From Rahnella laticis (lineage in GTDB: Bacteria > Pseudomonadota > Gammaproteobacteria > Enterobacterales > Enterobacteriaceae), in the NCBI RefSeq assembly GCF_015644585.1, contig NZ_JADOBI010000005.1:248001-312000 (forward strand): 64,000 nt of DNA, in the 5' to 3' direction. The notes under the pieces were generated by a model that worked only from the letters and a program-made list of their open reading frames with translations, had not been told where the DNA came from and ran no database searches. The first letter of the stretch is position 1. Every line of letters starts with the position of its first letter. A program made the translations under genes and the position numbers. This document shows positions 1-8,877 of the stretch, in pieces.

Positions 1-478
1 GCAGAACCAGCCCGCGTGCTTCGTTTGCCGGGTCGTTAGGTACGCCGATCACCGCGCCGTCTTTCAGTTCTGCGGCGGTTTTCACTTTTTTGGAATACAA
101 ACCGATTGGCCAGACGGCGGTATAACCGACGCGGACGATATCGTAGTGGTTCACTTTGATCTGATTATCGAGGAAAGGCTGATGCTGGAACGCATTGGCG
201 TCTACTTCGCCGTTTTGCAGTGCTTCGTTTGGCTGGTTGTAGTCATTGAAAACGACCGGTTTAACGGTCAGCCCTTTTGCCGCCGCCTGTTTAACGACTT
301 CGCGCCAGACATCTTCGTCTTCGCCGCTCATGATGCCGACTTTGATGGTGGTTTTATCGGCTGCGTGCGCTGCCGCAAGCGGTGCCAGAACGCTGCCGGA
401 AATCACAACTGCAGAGGTGGCAGCCAGTAAAATGGTACGTTTAAGGCGGGTCTTAGTTTTATTAAACATTGCTTGCAT
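1..478 (-). CDS. MetQ/NlpA-family ABC transporter substrate-binding protein (partial, C-terminus off window)
   Basis: Reading the minus strand from ATG at 478, the frame stays open to the window edge for about 159 codons. A basic N-terminus and hydrophobic stretch ending in an Ala-rich AHA-A motif look like a Sec signal peptide. No lipobox cysteine is visible, unlike E. coli MetQ. The mature part begins TTIKVGIMSGEDEDVW and continues with NGEVDANAFQHQPFLD, typical of the NlpA/MetQ methionine-type binding protein family. A second ATG at 469 is an alternative start. The ligand cannot be fixed from sequence; no permease or ATPase gene is inside the window. Family call firm, substrate uncertain. 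Confidence 0.8.
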   Translation of the reverse strand, partial: MQAMFNKTKTRLKRTILLAATSAVVISGSVLAPLAAAHAADKTTIKVGIMSGEDEDVWREVVKQAAAKGLTVKPVVFNDYNQPNEALQNGEVDANAFQHQPFLDNQIKVNHYDIVRVGYTAVWPIGLYSKKVKTAAELKDGAVIGVPNDPANEARGLVL

Positions 479-543
479 GGAGTATCCCCAAAATTTAGAT
501 GAGAAGCCTGCGCAGAGCCGAGTTTCCGTGCAGGAATTTGGCG

Positions 544-609
544 AGTATACCCATAGGCTTATTTCTTTATAATATTGTTTAAGAGATTCATATTCCTGAA
601 ATGAATATG
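544..609 (-). promoter_or_regulatory. Putative promoter region and inverted repeat upstream of the NlpA-family gene
   Basis: On the minus strand a TATACT -10-like hexamer lies at 549-544 with only a poor -35. Upstream is a perfect 7-bp inverted repeat, CATATTC (589-595) and GAATATG (603-609), separated by 7 bases, which could be an operator. No MetJ-type AGACGTCT repeats were seen. This is inference from pattern only. Confidence 0.3.
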
Positions 610-677
610 TGAAATGGGATAGCAAATCAATAAAAAAGCTAACCTTGCGGGAGTAGGGAAATTCGCGATCTGCGGAC

Positions 678-705
678 AAAAAAAACCCGCCGAAGCGGGT
701 TTTTC
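678..705. terminator. Bidirectional intrinsic terminator
   Basis: The stem ACCCGC (685-690) and GCGGGT (695-700) encloses a CGAA tetraloop, with an A-run on the left and a T-run on the right. It lies just downstream of opgB (minus strand), whose transcript would end here. Confidence 0.85.
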
Positions 706-726
706 TCATTCCTGACATCAATACTT

Positions 727-3033
727 TTATGACTGCGGATCAACCGGCTGAACTTCCAGCGACACCATGCCGATGCCCAGTTTACGCGGCTGGAAACCAC
801 CGCTGGTACCTTCGGTCGGCTCGGTCGGTGACGGGGGCGTAATCACAATACTTTGCGCCGCGTCAGGGTTAGTGAACTGCACCTTCACAATGCCGTCCTG
901 ATCGCCAAAGGTCACAAACTGTTCCTGATCGCCGACTCGCACGGAAACCGGTTTGTCGATGTTATTTCCATAGGCTCTGGCGCGGATAACCACATCAAAC
1001 GTCGCTGGCAGCGGTTTCACGTAATCAATTTTTACCGACGGTGCCAGATTGGCATCTGACCAGCGCCCCCAGTTTTCAACCGAAGAAACGCCCGTAATGG
1101 CTTTCACCTGCTCAGGCAGGCCCGGCACCATAAACGCGATGGACGGCGACTGATAGGTGGTCGCTGCATCGTCGATGTTCAGCGCAGCCAGCGTTTTCTG
1201 ATAAATCGCATTGCTGCCCGACGTATCTTTGGCGAAGTCGACTTTGCCTTTAAACGAATCACCGCTCACCTGCACGATAGACGGCTTCGCACCCAGGTTA
1301 CCGGATGCCACGCACAGGCCGGTATTAAGCGACAGCTCCGGTGCCCAGACGCGGCCCATTTCATAGCATTTATCGACCCAGACGAAGTTATCGCTGGTCG
1401 CCAGACCGGCAAGCTGTTTCTTGAGCGGCGTCGACAGATACACATCAAACATCGGCTCGATTTTTTCGCCAGTCACTTTCAGGATGAACGGCGTTTTGAT
1501 GGTCATACCTGAGAACGTAAAGCTGCTGTCTTTGTTGTTGACCGTGTAATTTTTAATGCTGTTCGGGAAGCCCCACTGTTTGATAACCGCCGGTTTCCAG
1601 GCATTCACTTTGTCATCAATATTGAGGAACTGCGCGGTCATGGATGTCGCGGAAAAACCGCTGCGCCCCAGGCCGATGTAGTTATCGCCGCCCATGATAT
1701 CAAGCACCGTGGCACCGTTATCAAGCGTACTGCGTTTCGCAGCATTCAGATCGCCAACCGGTTTACGGCCATCGAGCACGAAGAACAAGTCCTTGCGGTT
1801 TTGCTTGGTCAGAATGTTATAGGCGGTGTTGTTCATCGCCAGATGGTCGGAAGACACCACAATGATGGTGTTATCGAAATAGCCTGACGCTTTAATCTTG
1901 TCGATAAATGCCGAAATCAGCTCCTGACTGCACGATACCGCGCTCAGCGACTGGTTGGATTTCCCGTTCACTTTATAGTCTTTGCGGGTACAACCCCGGG
2001 AAATAAAGCCGTCCGGGTGATGCGTATCGACCGTCAGCGTGAACAGCGAGAAAGGCTTGCCCTCTTTGCTCAGCGTGATGAATTTCTTGTAAACCTCGTC
2101 GAGCAGCGTGTCGTCATACCAGCCCCAGTCATTTTTGTATGCCGGGTCAGCCACGGTCGGACGCAGTTCGTTGTAGCCATACAGATGATCAAAACCGTGA
2201 GATTTCAGGAACGTGCCTTTACCGGCAAACGCCAGTTCCGCACCCTGATAGAAATAGTTGGTGTAGCCCGCACCTTTCAGCACGTCGCCAAGACAGACGT
2301 TTTCCGGATAGAACGTGGCTAATGCGCTGGACGCATTGCCATCAAACGGGGCAAACAGCGGGATACCGCACTGGGAAGCCACCATGCCGGCGATAGTATA
2401 TCCGGTGCCGGGAACTTGTTTGGTATTCGTAAAATCAATACTTTGTGCTTTATGGCGGCTTAATTCAGTCGTCAGCCCGGGGAACACTTTGTCATCAAAA
2501 TATGTGCGTTCCAGACTTTCGCCATAGATGTAAACCAGATTCGGCTTTTTCGCGCCTTTCACCACTTTTTCCGGCACTTTGTAATACGTGTCGAAGTCCG
2601 CACCATTGCCGCTGATCTGCGTTTTGACCAGACGGGAAATATTCTGGAAGGCCTGTGTGGATCCGACCGAAAACACCGCCAGCACCACGGCCAGCACGCT
2701 GTAGACCGCGCTGCTGTTTTTAGCGCGACGCTGTTTCAGGCCCCACGCCAGCAGGGCAAATACGGCAATCAGACCGGCAAGTAAGCCGATGAATGGCAGG
2801 ATATATTTGTTCAGCCCGGCGCCTTTCAGGCTGCTGGTGACGGTGTAAAGCACGGCGTCAGTGATGCCTTCGCCAGTAAAATAATTACTGCCGATCAAGA
2901 CGACGTTGAGGATGACGTAAAGCCCGAGGAAAAACAGAACCAGCGAAAACCAGACACGCCCAGCCGACGCGCGGGTGACGTAGAAAAAGATAGAGGAAAG
3001 AAATAAAACAAAAGAAAGTATCTCAGAAGCCAT
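727..3033 (-). CDS. opgB: Phosphoglycerol transferase I OpgB
   Basis: This 768-residue protein closely parallels E. coli OpgB (MdoB, 763 aa), which transfers phosphoglycerol from phosphatidylglycerol to osmoregulated periplasmic glucans. The first ~140 residues hold several membrane segments. A large periplasmic alkaline-phosphatase/sulfatase-fold domain follows, with NLVYIYGESLERTYFD, MVASQCGIPLFAPF, VDTHHPDGFISR and VVSSDHLAMNN conserved. The start is placed at ATG 3033 (protein MASEILSF), where the homolog begins, preceded by AGGG. An in-frame ATG at 3075 would add 14 residues without similarity. It is a single-gene unit with a terminator downstream. Confidence 0.93.
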   Translation of the reverse strand: MASEILSFVLFLSSIFFYVTRASAGRVWFSLVLFFLGLYVILNVVLIGSNYFTGEGITDAVLYTVTSSLKGAGLNKYILPFIGLLAGLIAVFALLAWGLKQRRAKNSSAVYSVLAVVLAVFSVGSTQAFQNISRLVKTQISGNGADFDTYYKVPEKVVKGAKKPNLVYIYGESLERTYFDDKVFPGLTTELSRHKAQSIDFTNTKQVPGTGYTIAGMVASQCGIPLFAPFDGNASSALATFYPENVCLGDVLKGAGYTNYFYQGAELAFAGKGTFLKSHGFDHLYGYNELRPTVADPAYKNDWGWYDDTLLDEVYKKFITLSKEGKPFSLFTLTVDTHHPDGFISRGCTRKDYKVNGKSNQSLSAVSCSQELISAFIDKIKASGYFDNTIIVVSSDHLAMNNTAYNILTKQNRKDLFFVLDGRKPVGDLNAAKRSTLDNGATVLDIMGGDNYIGLGRSGFSATSMTAQFLNIDDKVNAWKPAVIKQWGFPNSIKNYTVNNKDSSFTFSGMTIKTPFILKVTGEKIEPMFDVYLSTPLKKQLAGLATSDNFVWVDKCYEMGRVWAPELSLNTGLCVASGNLGAKPSIVQVSGDSFKGKVDFAKDTSGSNAIYQKTLAALNIDDAATTYQSPSIAFMVPGLPEQVKAITGVSSVENWGRWSDANLAPSVKIDYVKPLPATFDVVIRARAYGNNIDKPVSVRVGDQEQFVTFGDQDGIVKVQFTNPDAAQSIVITPPSPTEPTEGTSGGFQPRKLGIGMVSLEVQPVDPQS

Positions 3034-3413
3034 TTCAGCACCCTGTCTGATTAAACAATAAACGCTACGACCCATTTCTGCTTTTTTACGAGCAGCGCCG
3101 ACGGTTCAACGCATCGAATGAATGGCGCGTTCGCCATTCACTTCATCCTTGATCCTTGAGACAGGAAAATTCATGCCAAAAACGGACAGCGTTATATAGC
3201 CCGTTGTCCCCTGAGGGTCAACGCTTTAACACTGCGTCAGGTCATTGATTCGTCCTAAAAAACTCATCTTTAACAAATTTTTGATGGGTAACTCTGCATG
3301 ATAACTCAGAAATTTAACTTTCCAGTCACCAATTTGTAAGAATTGCATGATAACGGAATACTGTGAGTGAAATGTGGAGGGGTGATGGAAATTGAGAAAA
3401 TAGTTTAGCGGGA
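3034..3413. other. Intergenic region upstream of opgB
   Basis: About 380 bp between opgB and the liv operon terminator. It must hold the opgB promoter on the minus strand. It is AT-rich in its middle part (3240-3350) and contains no convincing ORF or RNA gene. An imperfect repeat, GAATGGCGCGTTCGCCATTC, at about 3119-3138 forms a small hairpin of unknown role. Confidence 0.4.
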
Positions 3414-3440
3414 AGCCCGCAATACGCGGTATTACGGGCT
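3414..3440 (-). terminator. Hairpin downstream of livF
   Basis: AGCCCG (3414-3419) pairs with CGGGCT (3435-3440), and the inner AATAC/GTATT extends the stem. There is no strong T-run on the minus strand, so it may act as a weak terminator or a 3'-end stabiliser for the liv transcript. Confidence 0.6.
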
Positions 3441-3454
3441 TTGAAAGCGATAAA

Positions 3455-4171
3455 TCAGATTCCTCCCAGATAGGCTTTACGCACCTCCTGATTATGCAAC
3501 AATTCTTCCCCGCTTCCGCTCAGACGTATCTGCCCGTTGACCATCACATAGCCCCGGTCGGAAAGCTTCAGCGCGTGATGCGCATTTTGCTCAACCAGAA
3601 AAATCGTCATGCCGTTGCGCGCCAGTTCACGCAGCGTCTGGAAAATCTGTTTAACGATAATCGGTGCCAGCCCGAGGCTGGGTTCATCGAGCAATAACAG
3701 TTTCGGACGGCTCATCAGCGCACGCGCTATCGCCAGCATTTGCTGCTCACCGCCGGACATGGTCATCGCGCGCTGTTTCCGCCGCTCTTTCAGGCGGGGA
3801 AATAAATCGAACATGGTTTGCAAATCTTCCGCCGCATATTTATTTCCCACAGGAATGGTGCCCATCAGCAGATTCTCCTCGACGGTCATATCGGGGAAAA
3901 CGCGCCGCCCTTCCGGCGACTGCGCAATCCCGGCCGACGCCACAAAGTGCGTGGATTTTCGGCTGATATCTTCTCCGCGAAACAGAATCTGCCCGCTCTG
4001 CACGCGAGGCTGCCCGAAAATTGACATCAGCAGCGTCGATTTCCCTGCGCCGTTCGCTCCGATCAGCGCCACCGTTTCACCCTCGTTAACCTGCAACGAC
4101 ACTTTTTGCAGCGCCTGAATCGCGCCATAAAAAACATCGACCTCACGAAACTCCAGCATCGCGTTGCTCAT
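3455..4171 (-). CDS. livF: Branched-chain-type amino acid ABC transporter ATP-binding protein LivF
   Basis: A 238-residue cytoplasmic ATPase of the hydrophobic amino acid uptake (HAAT) family, the usual LivF length (E. coli 237). Walker A GANGAGKST is at about residue 37, the signature MSGGEQQML near 138, and Walker B LLLLDEPSLGLAP follows. The LivF-typical start FREVDVFYGAIQAL is present. It overlaps livG by four bases (ATGA) and is the last gene of the livJHMGF operon, so translation is probably coupled. Substrate range (branched-chain amino acids or other amino acids/amides) cannot be told from this subunit. Confidence 0.92.
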   Translation of the reverse strand: MSNAMLEFREVDVFYGAIQALQKVSLQVNEGETVALIGANGAGKSTLLMSIFGQPRVQSGQILFRGEDISRKSTHFVASAGIAQSPEGRRVFPDMTVEENLLMGTIPVGNKYAAEDLQTMFDLFPRLKERRKQRAMTMSGGEQQMLAIARALMSRPKLLLLDEPSLGLAPIIVKQIFQTLRELARNGMTIFLVEQNAHHALKLSDRGYVMVNGQIRLSGSGEELLHNQEVRKAYLGGI

Positions 4172-5058
4172 AGGCTGACCTCATCTTCACTGGCACCCAG
4201 GTAAGCGGCGATCACTTTTTCATCGTTCTGAATGGCCTGCGGAACGCCTTCGGCAATCACATCACCGTGGTCGAGCACGATAATGTGGTCGGAAATTTCC
4301 ATCACCATGCCCATATCGTGTTCAATCAGCAGCACGGTGATGTCGTGGTGGTCTCGCAGAAAACGGATAATTTTGCTCAGCGTGCGCGTTTCAACCGGAT
4401 TCAGACCCGCCGCAGGCTCATCCAGGCAAATCATTTCCGGCGCAGTACACATCGCCCGGGCGATTTCCAGACGTCGCTGTTGCCCGTACGACATTTCCCC
4501 CGCCAGCCGGTTGGCGCAGTCCACCAGTTCCACCACTTCCAGCCAGTAAAATGCGCGATCCAGCGCCTGATTCTCCGCACGGCGGTAGCCCGGCGTATTC
4601 AGCACGCCGGCAATCAGATTGCGGTTAGTCTGCATATGCTGTGCCACCAGCAGGTTTTCGACGACGGACATTTCGCGGAACAGACGGATATTCTGGAACG
4701 TGCGCGCCAGTCCCGCGCGGTTCACCAGATGCGTTCCGCCGAACATTTTGTAGAAAATCCGCTGCCCGAGCTGCGCCGGTTTCACCCAGTCACTGGCCTG
4801 AAATTTTTGCCCGAGCACCTGAATCACATTGGTCGTACGCCGTTGCGTATTGAGTAAAATATTGCCGCCGGTCGCCTTGTAAAACCCGGTCAGGCAGTTA
4901 AACACCGTGGTTTTCCCCGCACCGTTCGGGCCGATTAATGCCGTGATTGAGCCACGTTTCACCTCCAGATTGACGTCATTGAGCGCCCTGATCCCGCCAA
5001 AATGCATCATCAGATGCTGCACGCTAAGAATGTTGTCGCGACGCAGAGCCTCACTCAT
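4168..5058 (-). CDS. livG: Branched-chain-type amino acid ABC transporter ATP-binding protein LivG, with an insertion
   Basis: A 296-residue ATPase with Walker A GPNGAGKTT, Q-loop context ARTFQNIRLFREM, signature MSYGQQRRLEIARAM and Walker B ICLDEPAAGLNP. It is the second ATPase of the HAAT importer. E. coli LivG has 255 residues; the extra ~40 lie in one block between the segment after Walker A (NILLNTQ) and the Q-loop (residues ~68-110, including VLGQKFQASDWVKPAQ). This marks a subgroup distinct from E. coli LivG. It overlaps livF and livM by four bases each. Confidence 0.92.
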   Translation of the reverse strand: MSEALRRDNILSVQHLMMHFGGIRALNDVNLEVKRGSITALIGPNGAGKTTVFNCLTGFYKATGGNILLNTQRRTTNVIQVLGQKFQASDWVKPAQLGQRIFYKMFGGTHLVNRAGLARTFQNIRLFREMSVVENLLVAQHMQTNRNLIAGVLNTPGYRRAENQALDRAFYWLEVVELVDCANRLAGEMSYGQQRRLEIARAMCTAPEMICLDEPAAGLNPVETRTLSKIIRFLRDHHDITVLLIEHDMGMVMEISDHIIVLDHGDVIAEGVPQAIQNDEKVIAAYLGASEDEVSL

Positions 5059-6344
5059 GGCGCGACTCCTTTACGCACGGTAAAGCCGCTGCGGCTGATG
5101 CGGATTAACCCGCGCGGACGCCAGATCATCATCACCACCATCAGCACGCCAAACAGCAACACGCGATATTCCGCAAAACTGCGCAACAGCTCCGGCGCGA
5201 CCGTAAGAACAAATGCCGCCAGCACCACGCCGATGGTCGAGCCCATCCCGCCGAGCACCACAATGGCGAGGATCAGCGCGGATTCAAAAAAGGTGAAAGA
5301 TGTCGGGTTAACGAATCCCTGATAGGTGGCGAAAAACACCCCGGCAATACCGGCCGTTGATGCGCCGAGCGTAAACGCCGAAAGTTTTACCAGCACATGG
5401 TTCAGCCCCATGGCCCGGCAGGCGATTTCGTCTTCACGCAGCGCTTCCCACGCACGCCCGATCGGCATCCGCGTCAGGCGATGTTTGATAAACAGCACCA
5501 GCAACACCACCAGAACCAGCACCGCGTAGATAAAAATAAACTTCATATTCGGGTTATAGGTCAGATGGAAAAATTCATGAAACGGCACGCCGCCCTCTTT
5601 CGCCCGCCTGCCGAATTCCAGCCCGAAGAATGTGGGTGGCGGCGCGGAAACGCCGTTCGGTCCGCCGGTAAACGACAACCAGTTGGTCAGCACCAGACGG
5701 ATAATTTCCCCGAAACCGAGCGTCACAATCGCCAGATAATCGCCGTGCATCCGCAACACAGGAAAACCCAGCAACGCGCCTGCCAGTGCGGCCATCACCG
5801 CCGCCAGCGGCAACATTGACCAGAATCCGAGGCCAAGATACTGATAACCCAGCGCCAGCCCGTACGCACCAATCGCGTAAAAAGCCACGTATCCGAGATC
5901 TAACAACCCCGCCAGCCCGACCACGATATTCAGCCCGAGCCCCAGAAGGACGTAAATCAGCCCTAAAATCGCCACGGTCAGAATGTATTTTGTGGCCACA
6001 AACGGGAAGAAAATCGCCAGCACCAGAATCAGCGGGATCACCCAGCGCAGGTTACTTTTGTAATCCGGCGGACGCACATAAACTCCGGCGCTGTCAGCCT
6101 CAAAGCGCGCACGCATTTTCCGCCCAGCTGCCGTTTCTAAAAATGCGCTAAGCAGGAAACGTCCGAGCATCACCGCGGCGATAATCCACACCAGCCGCTG
6201 GCTGTGGAATGTAAAACTGTAGCCATCAAGCACAACGCCGACGACCGGGCCGAAAATAATCAGCGCCACCAGCCCGGCAAAAATGGCATCAAGCAGACAA
6301 CGTTTGAGCGAAAAACCGCTCCTCATATCAGTTTGTGACGTCAT
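5055..6344 (-). CDS. livM: Branched-chain-type amino acid ABC transporter permease LivM
   Basis: A 429-residue inner-membrane permease, close to the length of E. coli LivM (425). About ten hydrophobic segments are visible. The family motif GLNIVVGLAGLLDLGYVAFYA and the ATPase-contact loop near EALREDEIACRAMGLN are clear. The N-terminal extension (residues 1-110, two membrane spans) is typical of LivM rather than LivH. It lies nine bases downstream of livH and overlaps livG. With LivH it forms the translocation channel. Confidence 0.92.
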   Translation of the reverse strand: MTSQTDMRSGFSLKRCLLDAIFAGLVALIIFGPVVGVVLDGYSFTFHSQRLVWIIAAVMLGRFLLSAFLETAAGRKMRARFEADSAGVYVRPPDYKSNLRWVIPLILVLAIFFPFVATKYILTVAILGLIYVLLGLGLNIVVGLAGLLDLGYVAFYAIGAYGLALGYQYLGLGFWSMLPLAAVMAALAGALLGFPVLRMHGDYLAIVTLGFGEIIRLVLTNWLSFTGGPNGVSAPPPTFFGLEFGRRAKEGGVPFHEFFHLTYNPNMKFIFIYAVLVLVVLLVLFIKHRLTRMPIGRAWEALREDEIACRAMGLNHVLVKLSAFTLGASTAGIAGVFFATYQGFVNPTSFTFFESALILAIVVLGGMGSTIGVVLAAFVLTVAPELLRSFAEYRVLLFGVLMVVMMIWRPRGLIRISRSGFTVRKGVAP

Positions 6345-6353
6345 TTTTTCCCC

Positions 6354-7268
6354 TCACACTTTCGTCACGACCGGACGACCCAGCAGGCCCTGAGGGCGGA
6401 AAATGAGGATCACCACCAGCAATCCAAACGAAAAGACATCTTTGTAATCCGAGTTCACCATGCCCGAGAACTGCGCTTCGGCGATCCCCAGAATCAGGCC
6501 GCCCAGCATCGCGCCCGGCAACGAACCAATACCGCCCAATACCGCCGCCGTGAACGCTTTAATACCGATGATAAAACCGGCGTAAAAATCAAACGTGCCG
6601 TAATTCATGGTGACCAGCACGCCCGCCAGCCCGGCCATCGCCGCGCCAATCATAAAAACCAGCGAAATAATGCGGTCTGTATTGATGCCGAGAATCGACG
6701 CCATTTTGCGGTCCTGCTGGACGGCGCGACACATACGCCCGAGCTTCGTATTGCTGATAATCCACGACAGCACCAGCATTCCGACCAGCGAGGCCACCAG
6801 AATGAACAGCTTGGTGTACGTCATCTGCACAAAACTTTCGCCAATGTGAAAACGCACCGCGCCGTCCAGCATGGTCGGGATCCCTTGCTGGCGTGGTCCC
6901 TGGCTGATTTGTGCGTAGTTTTGCAGGATAAGCGACATACCGATGGCGGAAATCAGCGGCGCAAGGCGGGTGGAATTTCGCAACGGTTTGTAGGCAATGC
7001 GTTCAATCGCCCAGCCATAAACGCCGGTCACGACAATGGTGAACACCAGCGTGCCGAGGATAAGCAACGGAAAAGAGTGCAGCCCGAAGAAGGAAAGCAG
7101 CGCCAGCGCGATGGCGCACAGGTACGCAGAAATCATGTAAACCTCGCCGTGAGCGAAGTTAATCATGCCGATAATGCCGTAAACCATGGTGTAGCCGATG
7201 GCGATCAAACCGTAGACAGCGCCGAGCGTGATGCCATTAAACAATTGTTGCAGAAAGAATGAATCCAT
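6354..7268 (-). CDS. livH: Branched-chain-type amino acid ABC transporter permease LivH
   Basis: A 304-residue permease when started at ATG 7268 (protein MDSFFLQQLFNGITLGAVYG), which matches the E. coli LivH N-terminus (308 aa). The open frame reaches back to 7367 but that extension has no family similarity. Conserved blocks include GYTMVYGIIGMINFAHGEVY and AFTAAVLGGIGSLPGAMLGG. It pairs with LivM. The gap to livJ (185 bp) is unusually long for this operon and holds a palindromic element that may lower expression of the membrane and ATPase genes relative to the binding protein. Confidence 0.93.
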   Translation of the reverse strand: MDSFFLQQLFNGITLGAVYGLIAIGYTMVYGIIGMINFAHGEVYMISAYLCAIALALLSFFGLHSFPLLILGTLVFTIVVTGVYGWAIERIAYKPLRNSTRLAPLISAIGMSLILQNYAQISQGPRQQGIPTMLDGAVRFHIGESFVQMTYTKLFILVASLVGMLVLSWIISNTKLGRMCRAVQQDRKMASILGINTDRIISLVFMIGAAMAGLAGVLVTMNYGTFDFYAGFIIGIKAFTAAVLGGIGSLPGAMLGGLILGIAEAQFSGMVNSDYKDVFSFGLLVVILIFRPQGLLGRPVVTKV

Positions 7269-7348
7269 AAATACGCAGTCTCTTTTTGCGACCGCGATGA
7301 CGAAAAGCGCGATCAAAATTAATAAAGCGTAATCGTTGCAGCCAGTTT

Positions 7349-7432
7349 GAACCCGGCCAGCACGCAAGAGCCGGAGCGTACATAAAGTATGTGAGCCAGC
7401 TCTTCCGAAAAGAGTGAGTACTGCCCGGGCTC
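7349..7432. repeat. 84-bp palindromic element between livJ and livH
   Basis: Imperfect 15-bp terminal inverted repeats (GAACCCGGCCAGCAC at 7349-7363 and GTACTGCCCGGGCTC at 7418-7432; about 12 of 15 positions pair) flank internal hairpins: ACATA-AAG-TATGT (7380-7392) and CTCTT-CCGA-AAGAG. The design resembles small non-coding palindromic repeats of enterics (ERIC/YPAL type) or a structured mRNA processing site. No second copy was noticed in this window, so repetitiveness is untested. Confidence 0.55.
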
Positions 7433-7453
7433 AAAATGGCAAATAAGATAGCT

Positions 7454-8578
7454 TTATTCCTTCACTTCCTGGTATTTGCCTTTGTCATCCCACTTATAGA
7501 CTACGTAATCGGAAACCTTCAGATCGCCTTTGCTGTCCCAGGCTTTCTTGCCCATGACGGTATCGACGCTGTTGACTTTCAGCCAGGCACTGGCTTTGGC
7601 GGAATCCGTACCGCCGGTGGCTTTGAATGCGGCAGCAATGGCCTGAACGGACGCGTAGGAGTAGAGCGTATAACCTTCCGGCTCAAATTTACTGGCGCGG
7701 AATTTATCGATAACCGCTTTGCCGTCCGGGATCAGACGCGGGTCTTTGCCGAAGGTCATGAGAATGCCGTTGGTGTATTGCGGGCCACCGGCAGCGGTCA
7801 CCATCTCCTCATTGACGATACAGTCGCCGGAGAAGAAGGTCGCCTGAACGCCCTGCTCACGCATCTGACGTACTAACGGACCGGCTTCCGGATGGCAGCC
7901 GCCGAAGAACACCACATCCGGTTTTTGCGCACTGATTTTGGTCACCAGCGCGTTAAAGTCTTTTTCGCCGCGTGACAGCCCTTCATACATCACCTCTTTT
8001 ACACCGCGTTTGTTGAGCGCCGCTTTGGTGGCGTCCGCCAGCCCCTGACCGTAGGTGTCTTTATCGTGGATGATGACCACTTTTTTGGCTTTCAGTTTGT
8101 CGATGATGTAATCGCTCGCCACTAATCCTTGCTGGTCGTCGCGGCCACACATGCGGAACATATCACTCATGCCGCGTTCGGTGATTTGCGGGTTGGTGGA
8201 GCCCGGCGTGATGGCGATAATTCCGGCGTCGTTATACACCTCGGAGGCAGGCATGGTGGAGGAAGAACAGAAATGCCCGACCACGGCCTGCACTTTATCC
8301 TGATCGACCAAACGGTTAGCCACCGCCACCGCCTGTTTCGGTTCGCAGGCGTCATCGCCCTGTACCAGTTTGATTTTCTCGCCATTAATCCCGCCTGCGG
8401 CATTAATGTCTTCGGCAGCCTGCGTGGCCCCGTGCCAGTACTGATCACCGTAAGTCGCATTCGGCCCGGTAAACGGCCCCGCGACGCCAATCACAATATC
8501 CGCATGCGCGGAGAAAGCGGTAACCAGACAACCGGCCAGCAACAAAGAGAGCGGACTTTTCATAAATTTCATCGACAT
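7454..8578 (-). CDS. livJ: Periplasmic branched-chain amino acid-type binding protein (LivJ/LivK family)
   Basis: This is the substrate-binding protein of the Liv-type importer, 374 residues from ATG 8578. That start is chosen because TAAGGA sits eight bases upstream; nearby ATGs at 8584, 8572 and 8563 are alternatives. A signal peptide (MKSPLSLLLAGCLVTAFSAHA) precedes the mature start DIVIGVAGPFTGPNATYG. The family motifs QGDDACEPKQAVAVANRLVDQ and GHFCSSSTMPAS are present. It is the first gene of the operon and follows a sigma-54-type promoter with NtrC-like sites. The ligand is probably an amino acid or amide used as nitrogen source; which one is inference. Confidence 0.9.
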   Translation of the reverse strand: MSMKFMKSPLSLLLAGCLVTAFSAHADIVIGVAGPFTGPNATYGDQYWHGATQAAEDINAAGGINGEKIKLVQGDDACEPKQAVAVANRLVDQDKVQAVVGHFCSSSTMPASEVYNDAGIIAITPGSTNPQITERGMSDMFRMCGRDDQQGLVASDYIIDKLKAKKVVIIHDKDTYGQGLADATKAALNKRGVKEVMYEGLSRGEKDFNALVTKISAQKPDVVFFGGCHPEAGPLVRQMREQGVQATFFSGDCIVNEEMVTAAGGPQYTNGILMTFGKDPRLIPDGKAVIDKFRASKFEPEGYTLYSYASVQAIAAAFKATGGTDSAKASAWLKVNSVDTVMGKKAWDSKGDLKVSDYVVYKWDDKGKYQEVKE

Positions 8579-8712
8579 CGTCATGATCCTTAGCACTGTG
8601 TTTGAGTAGAAACCTGAACTAAAAAGAAAATTCTGAAGCTTAATTTTGAAATTCACGGCTGAAGCCAAAAGACGAAAGGTTTCCCGAGGTTGAATCAAAG
8701 GTAAGAAACATA

Positions 8713-8728
8713 AGCAAAATATCTGCCA
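8713..8728 (-). promoter_or_regulatory. Sigma-54 promoter of the liv operon
   Basis: Read on the minus strand the sequence is TGGCAGATATTTTGCT: GG of the -24 element and GC of the -12 element are present at exactly the required spacing. Transcription would start near 8702, about 125 bases before the livJ ATG. With the upstream NtrC-like sites this predicts activation under nitrogen limitation. Confidence 0.7.
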
Positions 8729-8826
8729 GTGTTTCCAATGCTCTGAGAATGTGTCGGGCTCTGTGAGTATAGATAGCGCTCAGCCCGCGTTACGGGCAAC
8801 TGACAGAAACGACGACGGGATCACAC

Positions 8827-8843
8827 CGCACTGCGCTGGTGCT
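8827..8843. promoter_or_regulatory. NtrC-like binding site 1 (liv promoter-proximal)
   Basis: CGCACTGCGCTGGTGCT matches the NtrC dyad (TGCAC-YAWWWT-GGTGCA type) in both half-sites, GCAC and GGTGC, at correct spacing. It is about 130 bp upstream of the predicted sigma-54 start, a typical enhancer distance. Confidence 0.6.
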
Positions 8844-8877
8844 GAAAAGCGACGAAAAAGAGGATAGCGAAACCGCG

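Noticed and set aside
3034..3075. Longer OpgB start at 3075
   Set aside because: The added 14 residues have no counterpart in the E. coli protein, and ATG 3033 has a suitable ribosome site.
7237..7434. Small minus-strand ORF over the livJ-livH gap
   Set aside because: It crosses the palindromic element and the livH start in another frame and has no coding character.
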